NCBI GenBank assembly: GCA_965213575.1 | Contig: CBDBZN010000038.1 | Span: 1-64,000, forward strand | Source: JAUHXS01 sp965213575 | GTDB taxonomy: Bacteria > Bacteroidota > Bacteroidia > Chitinophagales > JAUHXS01 | Length of the DNA stretch: 64,000 bases | Direction of reading: 5' to 3' | Shown: piece by piece, positions 50,033-59,608 of the stretch | How positions within the stretch are numbered: position 1 is the first letter of the stretch | How the letters are laid out: every line of letters starts with the position of its first letter | Notes under the pieces: generated by a model | Told to the model about the DNA's origin: nothing | The model's database searches: none | Seen by the model: the letters and a program-made list of their open reading frames with translations, nothing else | Made by a program: the position numbers and the translations under genes

Positions 50033-53000
50033 ATGTCTGAAAAAACAGATAATAAAAATTTGCAAAAGGAATTTAAGCTATCAAGTGTTTCTGTAGATAA
50101 CAAAATAACCGTTTTTGTGATTGTAGCAATGATCCTATTAATGGGATTGAGCGCTTACCTTTCTATGCCTATTGAGAGTTTTCCGGAGGTTAAATTGCCA
50201 ACGATTTATGTGGGTACCGCTCATCCCGGCAACTCTCCCTTAGATATGGAGAATCTCATTACCAGGCCTATTGAAAAAGAAATTAATACTATTACAGGAG
50301 TAGATAAAATATCTTCTACTTCCGTACAAGATTATTCAACCATTATAGTTGAGTTTGAAACAGATGTTGATGTAAACGATGCGCTTCAAGATGTAAAAGA
50401 TGCAGTAGATAAAGCTAAAAAGGAATTGCCGAGTGACTTAGACAGAGATCCGGAAATATTTGAACTGGATTTTTCAGAATTTCCTATTATGAATATTAAT
50501 CTTTCGGGTGATATGAGTATTGAGAAGTTGAAAGACTATGCTGAAATACTGGAAGATAAAATCGAGAAATTCCCTGAAATATCAAAAGTTGACATACGCG
50601 GTATTAAAGATAAAGAGATTAAAGTAGAAGTAGATATCCATAAGATGGCTTCTTTAAATATCACTTTTATGGATATCGAGAATGCCATCATTTCTGAAAA
50701 CGTAACGATCTCCGGTGGTAATATTTTAATTGACGGATTAAGAAGGACAGTAAGAGTAGTAGGGGAGTTTGATAATGCTGAAGAAATAGCAAACATTGTA
50801 GTAAAATATGAAGGACAAAATATTGTCTACTTAAAAGATATCGCTACTGTAGAATTTGGTTACGAAGAGCCAAGTAGTTTTGCCCGTTTAAATACAGAAT
50901 CAGTAGTTATGCTTGATGTTGTAAAAAGCAGTGGTGAAAATCTCTTAAATGCTTCTACTAAAATTCGAAAAGTGCTCGAAGATGCTCAAGAAAATCTTTT
51001 TCCGGCTACACTAAATGTTACTATAACCAACGACCAGTCTGATATGACTATTGAGCAAGTCAATAATTTAGAAAATAGTATTATATCAGGTGTCATTTTA
51101 GTGGTTTTAGTATTGCTTTTCTTTTTAGGAAGCCGAAATGCTTTATTTGTAGGAGTAGCTATTCCTTTATCTATGTTTACCGCCTTTATATTTTTAAGTG
51201 CCATGGGCGTAACCATTAATATGATGGTGCTATTTGGATTAATCATGGCTTTAGGAATGTTGGTAGATAATGGAATTGTGATTGTGGAAAATATTTACCG
51301 GCTGATGGAAGAAGGCGTTTCTCCCATACAAGCAGCCAAACAAGGTGCCGGGGAGGTCGCTTGGCCAATCATTGCTTCTACAGCTACTACACTAGCTGCT
51401 TTTTTGCCACTTGCTTTTTGGCCGGGTATTATGGGGCAGTTCATGCTGTACTTGCCATTAACATTAATCATTGTTTTAGGTTCTTCTTTATTTGTAGCAT
51501 TAGTTATCAATCCGGTTTTAACTGCTCAATACATGAAAGTGGGCCAACCTAATCCTAACAAAAAAAGAATGAATAAAATAGCATTGGGTTTAATAGGTAC
51601 GGGCATATTATTTGTAGCTTTTCAAGTATTTACTTTTGGCAATATTTTAATATTAGCCGGCTTGATTACTTTGTTAAATGTTTATATTCTAAATCCTGCG
51701 TCTCAAAGATTTCAGGCCGGCTTTATGCCCAAGCTGGAAGATAAATATGAAAAATTATTGACTTATGCTTTAAAAGGAAAAAGGCCTAGAGCTTTCTTTT
51801 TAGGGACATTTTTAATGTTATTAGTTTCAATAGGTTTACTAGTTGTATTTATGCCTGATGTACTTTTCTTTCCCGATAATGAGCCTCAATATGTGAATAT
51901 TTTTATAGAAATGCCGGTAGGAACTGATATTATAGAAACGAATAAAATCACAAAACAAATTGAAAAAGAGGTGAACCAAGCGATTGAAAAGTATGGAACA
52001 GTTACAGAATCGGTAATTGCACAAGTAGGAGAGGGAACAAGCGATCCGAATGATGGCCCCAGTCAAGGTGTCACGCCTCATAAAGCCAGAATTACTGCAG
52101 CATTTGTAAAATATACTGAAAGAGATGGGGTGTCCACAACAGATATTTTGAAAAACATAAGAGGTGCTGTAAGTGGGAAATTTCCGGGAGTAATACTTAC
52201 GGTAGAAAAAAATAGAGATGGGCCACCGGCCGGAAAACCAATTAATATTGAAATAAGTGGAGATGACTTTGAAAAACTAATTTCATTAAGCAGTGATGTT
52301 GTAAGATTAATAAATGAAGCTAAAATTGAAGGTATTGAAGAGTTAAAGACTGACCTGGAAGTTGTAAAGCCGGAGTTAATTGTACATGTTGACAGGGAAA
52401 AAGCCAGGAGGTATGGAGTATCCACTTACAATGTTGCTATGGATTTACGAACTTCTATCTTTGGCAAAGAAGTTTCTAAATTTAAGCAGGGAGAAGATGA
52501 TTATCCTATTCTGGTAAGATTACAGGATCAATATCGATATAACTTAGAGTCTTTGATGAATCAAAATATAGTTTATCGGGATCAAACAAATGGGAAATGG
52601 CGGCAAATACCTATCGCATCCATCGCTACTACTAAAAATAGCACAACCTACGGATCAATAAAGAGGATCAATTTGGAAAGGGTGATCACTATATATTCCA
52701 ATGTTATTGAAGGATATAATGCAAATAAAGTAGTAGAGGATATTAAGAAAATAGTAGATGATTACCCCATGCCGGATGGCTATGGAATGAAGTTTACCGG
52801 TGAGCAAGAAAAGCAAGCAGAAGAAATGAAATTTCTTAGCACTGCTTTGATGATCGCAATATTTACAATCTTTTTGATCATAGTCGCGCAATTTAATTCC
52901 ATTGCCACACCATTTATCATTGTGGGTTCAGTAGTATTTAGTACTATTGGTGTATTTTTGGGATTGGTTATTTTCCAAATGGATTTTGTCATTATCATGA

Positions 53001-53431
53001 CGATGATCGGTATTATTTCTTTGGCCGGCGTAGTAGTAAATAATGCAATTGTATTAATAGATTATACTAAACTTATTCAAAAAAATAAAAAGCTAATACT
53101 GGGTTTAAAAGATGATGAATTTTTGCCTGATGAAAATTTAGTTAAAAGTATAATTGAAGGTGGCAAAACAAGATTGAGGCCTGTTTTATTGACTGCAATT
53201 ACCACAGTACTGGGATTGTTACCGTTAGCTATAGGGCTAAATATTAATTTTATTTCCTTACTGACTGATTATAATCCGCAAATATCTCTTGGAGGAGATT
53301 CAACTATGTTTTGGGCGCCTATGTCTTGGACAATTATTTTTGGCCTTACTTTTGCTACTTTTCTAACATTGATCATTGTACCGGTCATGTATTTAATTGC
53401 TCAACGTTTAAAAAGAAGAATTATAGCTTAA
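50033..53431 (+). CDS. RND family efflux pump permease
   Basis: The 1132-residue protein is an AcrB/HAE1-like RND permease with 12 predicted TM helices. The N-terminal region has VDNKITVFVIVAMILLMGLS and PEVKLPTIYVGTAHPGNSP; the proton-relay Asp is in TM4 (GMLVDNGIVIVENIYRLMEEG). The second half repeats the pattern (GVVVNNAIVLIDYTKLI, where Asn-Asn replaces the acidic pair). It is about 80 residues longer than AcrB, mainly between the halves. It exports drugs, detergents or lipids using proton motive force; the substrate is unknown. It is the last of tetR-tolC-adaptor-permease. Confidence 0.96.
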   Translation: MSEKTDNKNLQKEFKLSSVSVDNKITVFVIVAMILLMGLSAYLSMPIESFPEVKLPTIYVGTAHPGNSPLDMENLITRPIEKEINTITGVDKISSTSVQDYSTIIVEFETDVDVNDALQDVKDAVDKAKKELPSDLDRDPEIFELDFSEFPIMNINLSGDMSIEKLKDYAEILEDKIEKFPEISKVDIRGIKDKEIKVEVDIHKMASLNITFMDIENAIISENVTISGGNILIDGLRRTVRVVGEFDNAEEIANIVVKYEGQNIVYLKDIATVEFGYEEPSSFARLNTESVVMLDVVKSSGENLLNASTKIRKVLEDAQENLFPATLNVTITNDQSDMTIEQVNNLENSIISGVILVVLVLLFFLGSRNALFVGVAIPLSMFTAFIFLSAMGVTINMMVLFGLIMALGMLVDNGIVIVENIYRLMEEGVSPIQAAKQGAGEVAWPIIASTATTLAAFLPLAFWPGIMGQFMLYLPLTLIIVLGSSLFVALVINPVLTAQYMKVGQPNPNKKRMNKIALGLIGTGILFVAFQVFTFGNILILAGLITLLNVYILNPASQRFQAGFMPKLEDKYEKLLTYALKGKRPRAFFLGTFLMLLVSIGLLVVFMPDVLFFPDNEPQYVNIFIEMPVGTDIIETNKITKQIEKEVNQAIEKYGTVTESVIAQVGEGTSDPNDGPSQGVTPHKARITAAFVKYTERDGVSTTDILKNIRGAVSGKFPGVILTVEKNRDGPPAGKPINIEISGDDFEKLISLSSDVVRLINEAKIEGIEELKTDLEVVKPELIVHVDREKARRYGVSTYNVAMDLRTSIFGKEVSKFKQGEDDYPILVRLQDQYRYNLESLMNQNIVYRDQTNGKWRQIPIASIATTKNSTTYGSIKRINLERVITIYSNVIEGYNANKVVEDIKKIVDDYPMPDGYGMKFTGEQEKQAEEMKFLSTALMIAIFTIFLIIVAQFNSIATPFIIVGSVVFSTIGVFLGLVIFQMDFVIIMTMIGIISLAGVVVNNAIVLIDYTKLIQKNKKLILGLKDDEFLPDENLVKSIIEGGKTRLRPVLLTAITTVLGLLPLAIGLNINFISLLTDYNPQISLGGDSTMFWAPMSWTIIFGLTFATFLTLIIVPVMYLIAQRLKRRIIA

Positions 53432-53469
53432 TAATGCACTAATGACTACCATTTAGCGTTTTACTTACA

Positions 53470-54240
53470 ATGAAAAATACTTTATTAATTTTATGTGTAA
53501 TTTTCTTTAATATGGTTGGGTCAGCCCAGACTGAGCTTCAAAAAGGCATCAAATATTATAATATGCGTGGAGAAAATTCAGTAGGTGTGTGCGCCGATTC
53601 TACCAATGTAAACTTGGCTGTTGAATGTTTTAATAAAGCTATAGATAATATCACTACACAGGAAAAAGCTGCAGAATATCTTTTAATGACTTATTATTTT
53701 AAAGGGTCATTTGTGAATATGGATAATGAGGAAAGGAAAGCGATCTTTGATAAAGGTAAAAATTTGGGAGAAGAAATGGTTGAAAAATATCCAAACTCTC
53801 CGGGAATTCTTCATTGGTATATTGCAAATTTGGCTAAGTGGGCAAATGCTTATGGAAAAATGGCTGCAGCGAAGGAGGGTATTGCAGATAAACTAAAAGA
53901 CTATAGTGAATTACTCATTAAATTAGATCCTACTTACAGAAATGGTGGAGGTTATCGCATTTTAGGAGCGATACATTATGAAGCACCCTATATTCCTTTT
54001 TTTCTTACTTGGCCTTCAAACGATGATGCATTAAAATTTTTAACATTAGCCAAAGGTATAGATCCAACCGATTCTAATACTAATCTATATTTAGCGAAGG
54101 CCTTATATAAAGCTGGGCAGAAAGAAAAGGCCAGAGAAGAATTAAAGTTAATCATATCCACTCCACCGCGAAAAGAAGAATTAGTAGAAGATCGCTATAA
54201 TATTATGAAAGCTCATGAATATTTAGAACGGTTTAAATAA
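53470..54240 (+). CDS. Exported TPR-like protein
   Basis: The 256-residue product has a signal peptide (residues 1-19, ending MVGSAQ) and about four TPR-like helix pairs (for example NLAVECFNKAIDNITTQEKAAEYLL, ALKFLTLAKGIDPTDSNTNLYLAKALYKAGQ and KEKAREELKLIIS). I recognise no specific family beyond TPR. It follows the RND gene by 38 bases and is probably read from the same transcript, which could mean an envelope role next to the pump. It ends just before dispersed repeat copy 2. Confidence 0.65.
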   Translation: MKNTLLILCVIFFNMVGSAQTELQKGIKYYNMRGENSVGVCADSTNVNLAVECFNKAIDNITTQEKAAEYLLMTYYFKGSFVNMDNEERKAIFDKGKNLGEEMVEKYPNSPGILHWYIANLAKWANAYGKMAAAKEGIADKLKDYSELLIKLDPTYRNGGGYRILGAIHYEAPYIPFFLTWPSNDDALKFLTLAKGIDPTDSNTNLYLAKALYKAGQKEKAREELKLIISTPPRKEELVEDRYNIMKAHEYLERFK

Positions 54241-54273
54241 TTTTAGATTTATGAATTTGGCAATAAAAATCAA

Positions 54274-54560
54274 CTCGATTTTGATATAATTTCTTAAATA
54301 TCGAGGTAGTTTTTTAGCAATATTTGTTTATATACTTTTTTCTTGAAAAAAAAGCAACAAAAATTCAAGGCTTATTTTTTTCGCAAACAATCTCAGAAAT
54401 GCCTCCCGCAACAGCAGAAACTATCCCGATGAATCGGGAATTCGAACATCTGCTGTTTTTTATGCTTCGCAATTTCGAGATTATAGTTGCTTAAAAAAAA
54501 GGCCGTTTCCCCGCCCAGAGATTCAGAATTTAAAAAAACTGTCTACATGCGAATGTGCCG
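54274..54560. repeat. Dispersed structured intergenic repeat, copy 2 (longest)
   Basis: It starts with CTCGATTTTGATATAATTTC, 23 bases of which recur exactly at 60364-60386. It continues through a poly-T stretch to TCGCAAACAATCTCAGAAAT and the same ordered blocks as 13241-13425. Arms AACAGCAG/CTGCTGTT and TCCCGAT/ATCGGGA make strong inner hairpins, and GCAAACAATCTCAGAAAT pairs with ATTTCGAGATTATAGTTGC. The ATCGAG/CTCGAT pair near 54274-54305 also looks like a terminator for the TPR gene. It lies between convergent genes. Confidence 0.8.
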
Positions 54561-54599
54561 AATTATAAATCAAAATTAACTTAAAAACCTTGGATTTCT

Positions 54600-54827
54600 T
54601 TATAACTTATCAATTCGCCTGGCCAAATCCCTATCCTTTTCAGTCACTTTATTTCCTGTATCATGCGTAGTAAGAGAGAGATATACTTTGTTATAAGTAT
54701 TTGTCCAGGTAGGGTGGTGGTTCATTTTTTCCGCTAATAAAGCTACTTGCACCATAAAACCAAAAGCCTGATTAAAGTCTTTGAACTCAAATTTTTTAGT
54801 TAGTTTATTATCAGCTTCTTTCCACAT
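54600..54827 (-). CDS. 4a-hydroxytetrahydrobiopterin dehydratase (pterin carbinolamine dehydratase)
   Basis: The 75-residue protein is the short form of the PCD/DCoH family. It shows KKFEFKDFNQAFGFMVQVAL, the catalytic histidine pair NHHPTWTNTYNKV and the closing TTHDTGNKVTEKDRDLA. The enzyme regenerates pterin cofactors after aromatic amino acid hydroxylation. Other PCD-like proteins have moonlighting roles, and no phenylalanine hydroxylase gene is nearby. It is transcribed alone on the minus strand, 86 bases after the M42 peptidase gene start region. Confidence 0.93.
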   Translation of the reverse strand: MWKEADNKLTKKFEFKDFNQAFGFMVQVALLAEKMNHHPTWTNTYNKVYLSLTTHDTGNKVTEKDRDLARRIDKL

Positions 54828-54913
54828 AGAATAGATTTTTGAGGTAAGATTTTAGAATTACGATTGAAGAAAACACTAATCAAAAAATCGTCAATCGTAA
54901 CTCGTCAATTCAA

Positions 54914-55951
54914 TTAATGGCTCCAATCATGTTGATCAATATCCTGTAAACATTCCGTTAACAAATCAATAGAGCGTTGAATATCTTTTTTATGAGCGGT
55001 CTCTATTACCTGATGAACGTGTCTGGTAGGAATAGAAATGCATCCTACAATTGCGCCATTTTTACCCATTCTTTGAATACCTGCTGTGTCCGTTCCACCA
55101 CCTGTTAGCACTTCAGGTTGCCACTTAATATTGTTTTTATCTGCTGTTTTCTTCATAAATGCAATCATTCTAGGATCACAAATAACAGAACTATCCATCA
55201 TTTTGATAGCGGTCCCTTTATTAAGAGAAGAAATTCTTTCTTCAGGCCTGCTTCCCGGTGTATCGAAAGCAATAGTAATATCTAATCCAAACCCAAAATC
55301 AGGTTCTATGGTATGCGCTGCGACAGAAGCCCCTCTGATGCCAATTTCTTCTTGTACGGTGAATACTGCATATACATCATAAGGATTGTTTTTTAGTTTT
55401 TTTAATGTTTCTATTAAAATAAACACCGAAAGCCGATTATCTAAAGATTTACAATTTACGCAATCGCCCATTTCTATCAATTCTCGATCTCTAGTGATCG
55501 TATCACCTATCGTAATGTACTTTTCAACTTCTTTTTTTTCCATTCCGAGATCAATGAAATAATCAGTGATTTTTGGAGCTTTATTGCGCTCTTCAGGTGT
55601 CATGATATGTGTCGGCTTACTTCCCATAACTCCTATCAAATCTTTTTTTCCGTGAACAATTACGCGCTGAGCCGTCAATGTTTTTGGATCAAATCCGCCA
55701 AGCGTATGGAAATAAACGAAACCATTATCGTCAATATATTTCACCATAAACCCAATTTCATCCATATGGGCAGCGATCATTATTTTTTTTCTTTCCTTGC
55801 CTCTCTTGATAGCTGTTACATTACCAAGGTTATCTACGCTCACTTCATCTACCAAATTCTCGATTTCTTTTAAAACTAATGCTCTTACTTTTCCCTCATG
55901 CCCGGGAGCACCGGGTACTTCACAAATTTTCTTTAATAGCTTTAGATTCAT
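54914..55951 (-). CDS. M42 family metallopeptidase (glutamyl aminopeptidase/endoglucanase type)
   Basis: The 345-residue enzyme is a TET-type aminopeptidase. Zinc ligands are in AAHMDEIGFMV (His and Asp), FTVQEEIGIRGA (Glu-Glu, catalytic and ligand) and GLDITIAFDTPG; the last His is in TRHVHQVIE. The PDZ-like insertion with GVMGSKPTHIMTPEER is typical. These enzymes form dodecamers that degrade short peptides in the cytosol. It follows pyk on the same strand with a 16-base gap, so the two are probably co-transcribed. Confidence 0.93.
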   Translation of the reverse strand: MNLKLLKKICEVPGAPGHEGKVRALVLKEIENLVDEVSVDNLGNVTAIKRGKERKKIMIAAHMDEIGFMVKYIDDNGFVYFHTLGGFDPKTLTAQRVIVHGKKDLIGVMGSKPTHIMTPEERNKAPKITDYFIDLGMEKKEVEKYITIGDTITRDRELIEMGDCVNCKSLDNRLSVFILIETLKKLKNNPYDVYAVFTVQEEIGIRGASVAAHTIEPDFGFGLDITIAFDTPGSRPEERISSLNKGTAIKMMDSSVICDPRMIAFMKKTADKNNIKWQPEVLTGGGTDTAGIQRMGKNGAIVGCISIPTRHVHQVIETAHKKDIQRSIDLLTECLQDIDQHDWSH

Positions 55952-55967
55952 ATTTTTTTACTTTATA

Positions 55968-57398
55968 TTATTTAATCGTACTTATTTTTAACATATTCGC
56001 TCTACCTTCTTCTCCAATTGGCATACTAGCTAAATTAATCACTGTGTCTCCTTTTTTCACAAATCCCATTTCAGTTATAAAATCTTTTAAATCACTGATG
56101 GTATCATCGGTACTTACCATTTTATTATAAAAAAATGTTCTTACGCCCCATGTTAAACTCATGGTAAATCTTAGATTGGGGTTATCTGTAAAGATAAAAA
56201 TATGTGCACGAGGCCGTATGCTTGCAGCCATAAAACCGGTATATCCTGATCGTGATAGGCCTATAATAGCTTTTGCATTTACCTGATCAGCTAATTTACA
56301 TCCACTAATACACAATGCATCAGATAAATAAGTTTTAGAATTTTCATTTGGGCGCACATCTCTATAATATATATTTTCAGCACCTTCGATATAAGCAATG
56401 ATCTTGTTCATTGTTTGAATAACTTTAAGAGGATGTTTTCCAACAGAAGTTTCTCCGCTTAACATTAAAGCATCTGCACCATCAATAACCGCATTAGCCA
56501 CGTCTGTTATCTCAGCTCTGGTAGGCTTAGCACGCTCAATCATACTATCCATGATCTGAGTAGCGATGATCACAGGCTTAGCAGCCTTAATGCATTTTCT
56601 TACAATATCTTTTTGTATAAGAGGCATTTGTTCCATTGGAACCTCCACACCTAAGTCTCCCCTGGCGATCATAACTGCATCAGTAGCAGCAATGATTGAA
56701 TCTATATTGCGGCAAGCTTCTGGTTTTTCAATTTTTGCAATAACCCGAGCAGTACTGCCATGTTCTTTTATGAGTTTTTTCAACTCTTCAATATCGGAGG
56801 CTGACCTCACAAATGATAAAGCTACCCAATCTGCTTTATTAGCTAAAGCAAAACGAAGGTCATCTAAATCTTTTTCGGTAAGAGAAGGAGTAGAGATGCT
56901 GGTGTCAGGTAAATTAACACCTTTTTTAGGATACAGTACCCCATCGTATAGCATTTTTGCTTTTACAGTTTCTTTGCGGTCTGTTTCAATGACTTCCAAC
57001 TCAATTTTTCCATCATCTAATAATACTATATCGCCTACTGCAACATCTTGAGGAAACTCTTTATAGCTCATATAAACTTTCTTATTAGAGCCAATACATT
57101 TTTTAGTAGTAAAAGTTAGTATATCATTCTTTTTAAGAGGCATTTCCCCTCCTTCAATATCTCCAATCCGAAGTTTTGGACCTTGAAGATCTGCTAATAT
57201 TCCTATATCCTCATGGTGTTCTTTATTGATTCGATTAATATTTTGAATAATTTTCAAATGATCTTCGTGGGAGCCATGAGAAAAATTAAGTCTGAAAACA
57301 TCAGTACTTGCATTTACTAAAGCCAGTAATTCTTCATAAGTAGAAGATGCCGGACCGGTTGTAGCGATTACCTTAGTTCGATTAAATAAAGTTTGCAT
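55968..57398 (-). CDS. pyk: Pyruvate kinase
   Basis: The 476-residue enzyme makes pyruvate and ATP from phosphoenolpyruvate and ADP. Motifs: KVIATTGPASSTYEELL, FRLNFSHGSHEDH, LADLQGPKLRIG, VIAKIEKPEACRNID with the catalytic Lys, VMIARGDLGVEVPMEQMPL, ATQIMDSMIERAKPTRAEITDVANA and the C-terminal domain with IIGLSRSGYTGFM. Length is standard. It is followed on the same strand by the M42 peptidase and preceded by the IPExxxVDY-family gene (65 bases away). Confidence 0.98.
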   Translation of the reverse strand: MQTLFNRTKVIATTGPASSTYEELLALVNASTDVFRLNFSHGSHEDHLKIIQNINRINKEHHEDIGILADLQGPKLRIGDIEGGEMPLKKNDILTFTTKKCIGSNKKVYMSYKEFPQDVAVGDIVLLDDGKIELEVIETDRKETVKAKMLYDGVLYPKKGVNLPDTSISTPSLTEKDLDDLRFALANKADWVALSFVRSASDIEELKKLIKEHGSTARVIAKIEKPEACRNIDSIIAATDAVMIARGDLGVEVPMEQMPLIQKDIVRKCIKAAKPVIIATQIMDSMIERAKPTRAEITDVANAVIDGADALMLSGETSVGKHPLKVIQTMNKIIAYIEGAENIYYRDVRPNENSKTYLSDALCISGCKLADQVNAKAIIGLSRSGYTGFMAASIRPRAHIFIFTDNPNLRFTMSLTWGVRTFFYNKMVSTDDTISDLKDFITEMGFVKKGDTVINLASMPIGEEGRANMLKISTIK

Positions 57399-57462
57399 TT
57401 TGTAAGATTATATGCTCTAAGATAAATTTTATTAGCTGAATAAAATAAAATATCTATCATGT

Positions 57463-57900
57463 TTAGCTGTCGATAAATTCATCTAAAATTAGATTATGCC
57501 TTGAAGGCAGTTGTGCAGGATCCGTTTCAAATACAGTTTGCAGCGCGTCTATTCCTTTTAAAGATGTTAGTAAATCTTTTTTTTCAATATCAGATATATA
57601 ACCATTTATAATAAGAAAAAAATCTATTTGTTTTAATTCTTTTACTAAATAAGTGCCTAAATTTTTATTAGAAACTAAATTATAACTTACTTTACTGATA
57701 GCATCAGTATGATTAAATAAACTAAACCGGTTTATTTTTTTAAGTTTTTTAATATTTATTTCAAGGTCATTTTTTCTAAGAAAATTGCCATGTATTATTT
57801 TATTTAAATGCCAACAAATTCTGTAATCTTTAAGAGGGGAAACTATTGAAAACAAAGTGAATTCATATTCAAAATCCAATTGTAATACATTTTTTTTCAT
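57463..57900 (-). CDS. IPExxxVDY family protein
   Basis: The 145-residue protein belongs to a small Bacteroidota family named for a conserved peptide near residue 90; here it is degenerate (LVKELKQIDFFLIINGYI). It has an N-terminal LDFEYEFTLFSIVSPLKDYRICWHLN segment that is also conserved. The function is unknown. The place, between acpP and pyk, is the usual one, which supports the call. It is divergent from acpP, with the acpP promoter in between. Confidence 0.75.
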   Translation of the reverse strand: MKKNVLQLDFEYEFTLFSIVSPLKDYRICWHLNKIIHGNFLRKNDLEINIKKLKKINRFSLFNHTDAISKVSYNLVSNKNLGTYLVKELKQIDFFLIINGYISDIEKKDLLTSLKGIDALQTVFETDPAQLPSRHNLILDEFIDS

Positions 57901-57988
57901 CTTAACGGCAGTTGAAGATTAAAGATACTTTATTTTAAGCTATTCATGGGGTTGTTAACTATAGTTTGAAAAAAAAACACAAAAAGTT

Positions 57989-58019
57989 TTGGTAATAAAT
58001 GAACAAATAATTTACTTTG
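57989..58019 (+). promoter_or_regulatory. Promoter of acpP-fabF-rnc
   Basis: TTG at 57989-57991 and TTACTTTG at 58012-58019 are 20 bases apart, a near match to TTG/TAnnTTTG. The acpP start is 38 bases downstream. Confidence 0.6.
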
Positions 58020-58057
58020 CCTCGCTGTAAGCGTTATTTTTAATTAAAACACAACCA

Positions 58058-58294
58058 ATGTCGGATATCGCATCTAGAGTAAAAAAAATTATCGTAGATA
58101 AGTTAGGAGTTGACGAAAGTGAAGTTACTCCTGAGGCTAGTTTCACAAATGATCTGGGAGCAGATTCATTGGATACTGTTGAGTTAATCATGGAGTTTGA
58201 GAAAGAGTTTAACATCTCTATTCCTGATGAGCAAGCTGAGAATATCAGCACAGTTGGACAAGCAGTGTCTTACTTAGAAGAAAACGTAAAATAA
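58058..58294 (+). CDS. acpP: Acyl carrier protein
   Basis: The 78-residue acidic protein carries fatty acyl chains on the phosphopantetheine arm attached to the serine in GADSLDTVELIM (about residue 38). VKKIIVDKLGVDESEVTPEASF at the N-terminus is typical. It heads the acpP-fabF-rnc operon, a universal order in this phylum, with fabF 22 bases downstream. Confidence 0.98.
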   Translation: MSDIASRVKKIIVDKLGVDESEVTPEASFTNDLGADSLDTVELIMEFEKEFNISIPDEQAENISTVGQAVSYLEENVK

Positions 58295-58316
58295 TTCATC
58301 CTTAATTTATACTACA

Positions 58317-59570
58317 ATGACTTTCAGTAGAGTCGTTGTCACAGGATTAGGAGCATTAAATCCTCTCGGCAACTCAGTAGAGGAATATAAGAAAGCATTA
58401 ATGAACGGGGTAAGTGCAGCTGCTCCAATTACCCGTTTTGATGCGAGCAAATTTAAAACCAGATTTGCGTGCGAAGTCAAGAATTTTGATATTCTCAATC
58501 ATCTAGACAAAAAAGAAGCCAGAAAGCAAGATGCCTTTGTGCATTATGCAATTGTAGCTTCTGACCAAGCTATACAAGATGCAGGTTTGCAAGATGAAAA
58601 ACTTAATAAAGACCGCATTGGCGTAGTTTGGGGTTCCGGTATTGGAGGTTTAGATACTTTCTTGAAAGAAGTAGGCGATTTTGCACGAGGAGATGGGACA
58701 CCTAGGTTTAATCCCTTTTTTATTCCTAAAATGATAATTGATATATGTCCGGGATTAATTTCCATGCGGCATGGTTTTAGAAGTATCAACTATTCTACAG
58801 TTTCGGCCTGTGCTTCCTCAACGAATGCTTTGATTGATGCTTTTAATTATATCAGGCTTGGAAAAGCAGATGTAGTAGTGACCGGCGGTTCAGAAGCTGC
58901 TGTAAATGAGCCGGGAGTAGGAGGTTTTAATGCTATGAAAGCATTGTCAGAAAGAAATGATAGCCCTGAAACAGCGTCACGGCCATTTGATTTAGATAGA
59001 GATGGGTTTGTTTTAGGAGAAGGTGCAGGTGCAATTATTTTAGAAAGTTATGAACATGCAATAGCTAGAGGGGCAACTATCTACGCCGAAATGGCAGGAG
59101 GCGGGATGTCTGCCGATGCTCATCATATGACGGCTCCTCATCCGGAAGGTTTAGGTGCTAAAAACGTGATGTTAAATGCTATGGATGATGCAGGGCTAAA
59201 GCCTGCCGATATAGATTATATTAACGTACACGGTACTTCAACACCCTTAGGGGATATCGCAGAGGTAAAAGCTATACAGGCTATTTATGGAGATCATATT
59301 TATGATTTGAATATCAGTTCTACTAAGTCAATGACCGGGCATTTGCTAGGCGCTGCAGGAGCCATAGAAGCGATGGCTTGCATTTTTGCAGTTAGAGAAG
59401 ATCAAATACCACCGACCATTAATCATTTTACGGATGACCCTGCCTTCGATCCGAAAATTAATTTCACATTCGGTAAAGCACAAAAAAGAACAGTCCGGGC
59501 AGCTTTGAGTAATACTTTTGGATTTGGAGGGCATAATGCCTCTGTAATATTCAAAAAATTTGAACCTTAA
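58317..59570 (+). CDS. fabF: Beta-ketoacyl-ACP synthase II
   Basis: FabF condenses acyl-ACP with malonyl-ACP in fatty acid elongation. The 417-residue protein shows VVVTGLGALNPLGNSVEEY at the N-terminus, the active-site cysteine in TVSACASSTNALIDA (about residue 164), the catalytic histidines in NVHGTSTPLGD and TKSMTGHLLGAAGAIE, and the closing NTFGFGGHNASVIF. It follows acpP by 22 bases and precedes rnc by about 40. Confidence 0.98.
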   Translation: MTFSRVVVTGLGALNPLGNSVEEYKKALMNGVSAAAPITRFDASKFKTRFACEVKNFDILNHLDKKEARKQDAFVHYAIVASDQAIQDAGLQDEKLNKDRIGVVWGSGIGGLDTFLKEVGDFARGDGTPRFNPFFIPKMIIDICPGLISMRHGFRSINYSTVSACASSTNALIDAFNYIRLGKADVVVTGGSEAAVNEPGVGGFNAMKALSERNDSPETASRPFDLDRDGFVLGEGAGAIILESYEHAIARGATIYAEMAGGGMSADAHHMTAPHPEGLGAKNVMLNAMDDAGLKPADIDYINVHGTSTPLGDIAEVKAIQAIYGDHIYDLNISSTKSMTGHLLGAAGAIEAMACIFAVREDQIPPTINHFTDDPAFDPKINFTFGKAQKRTVRAALSNTFGFGGHNASVIFKKFEP

Positions 59571-59608
59571 ATCTTCTGAATATATTTTCTTTTAAGGAAA
59601 TCTATAAT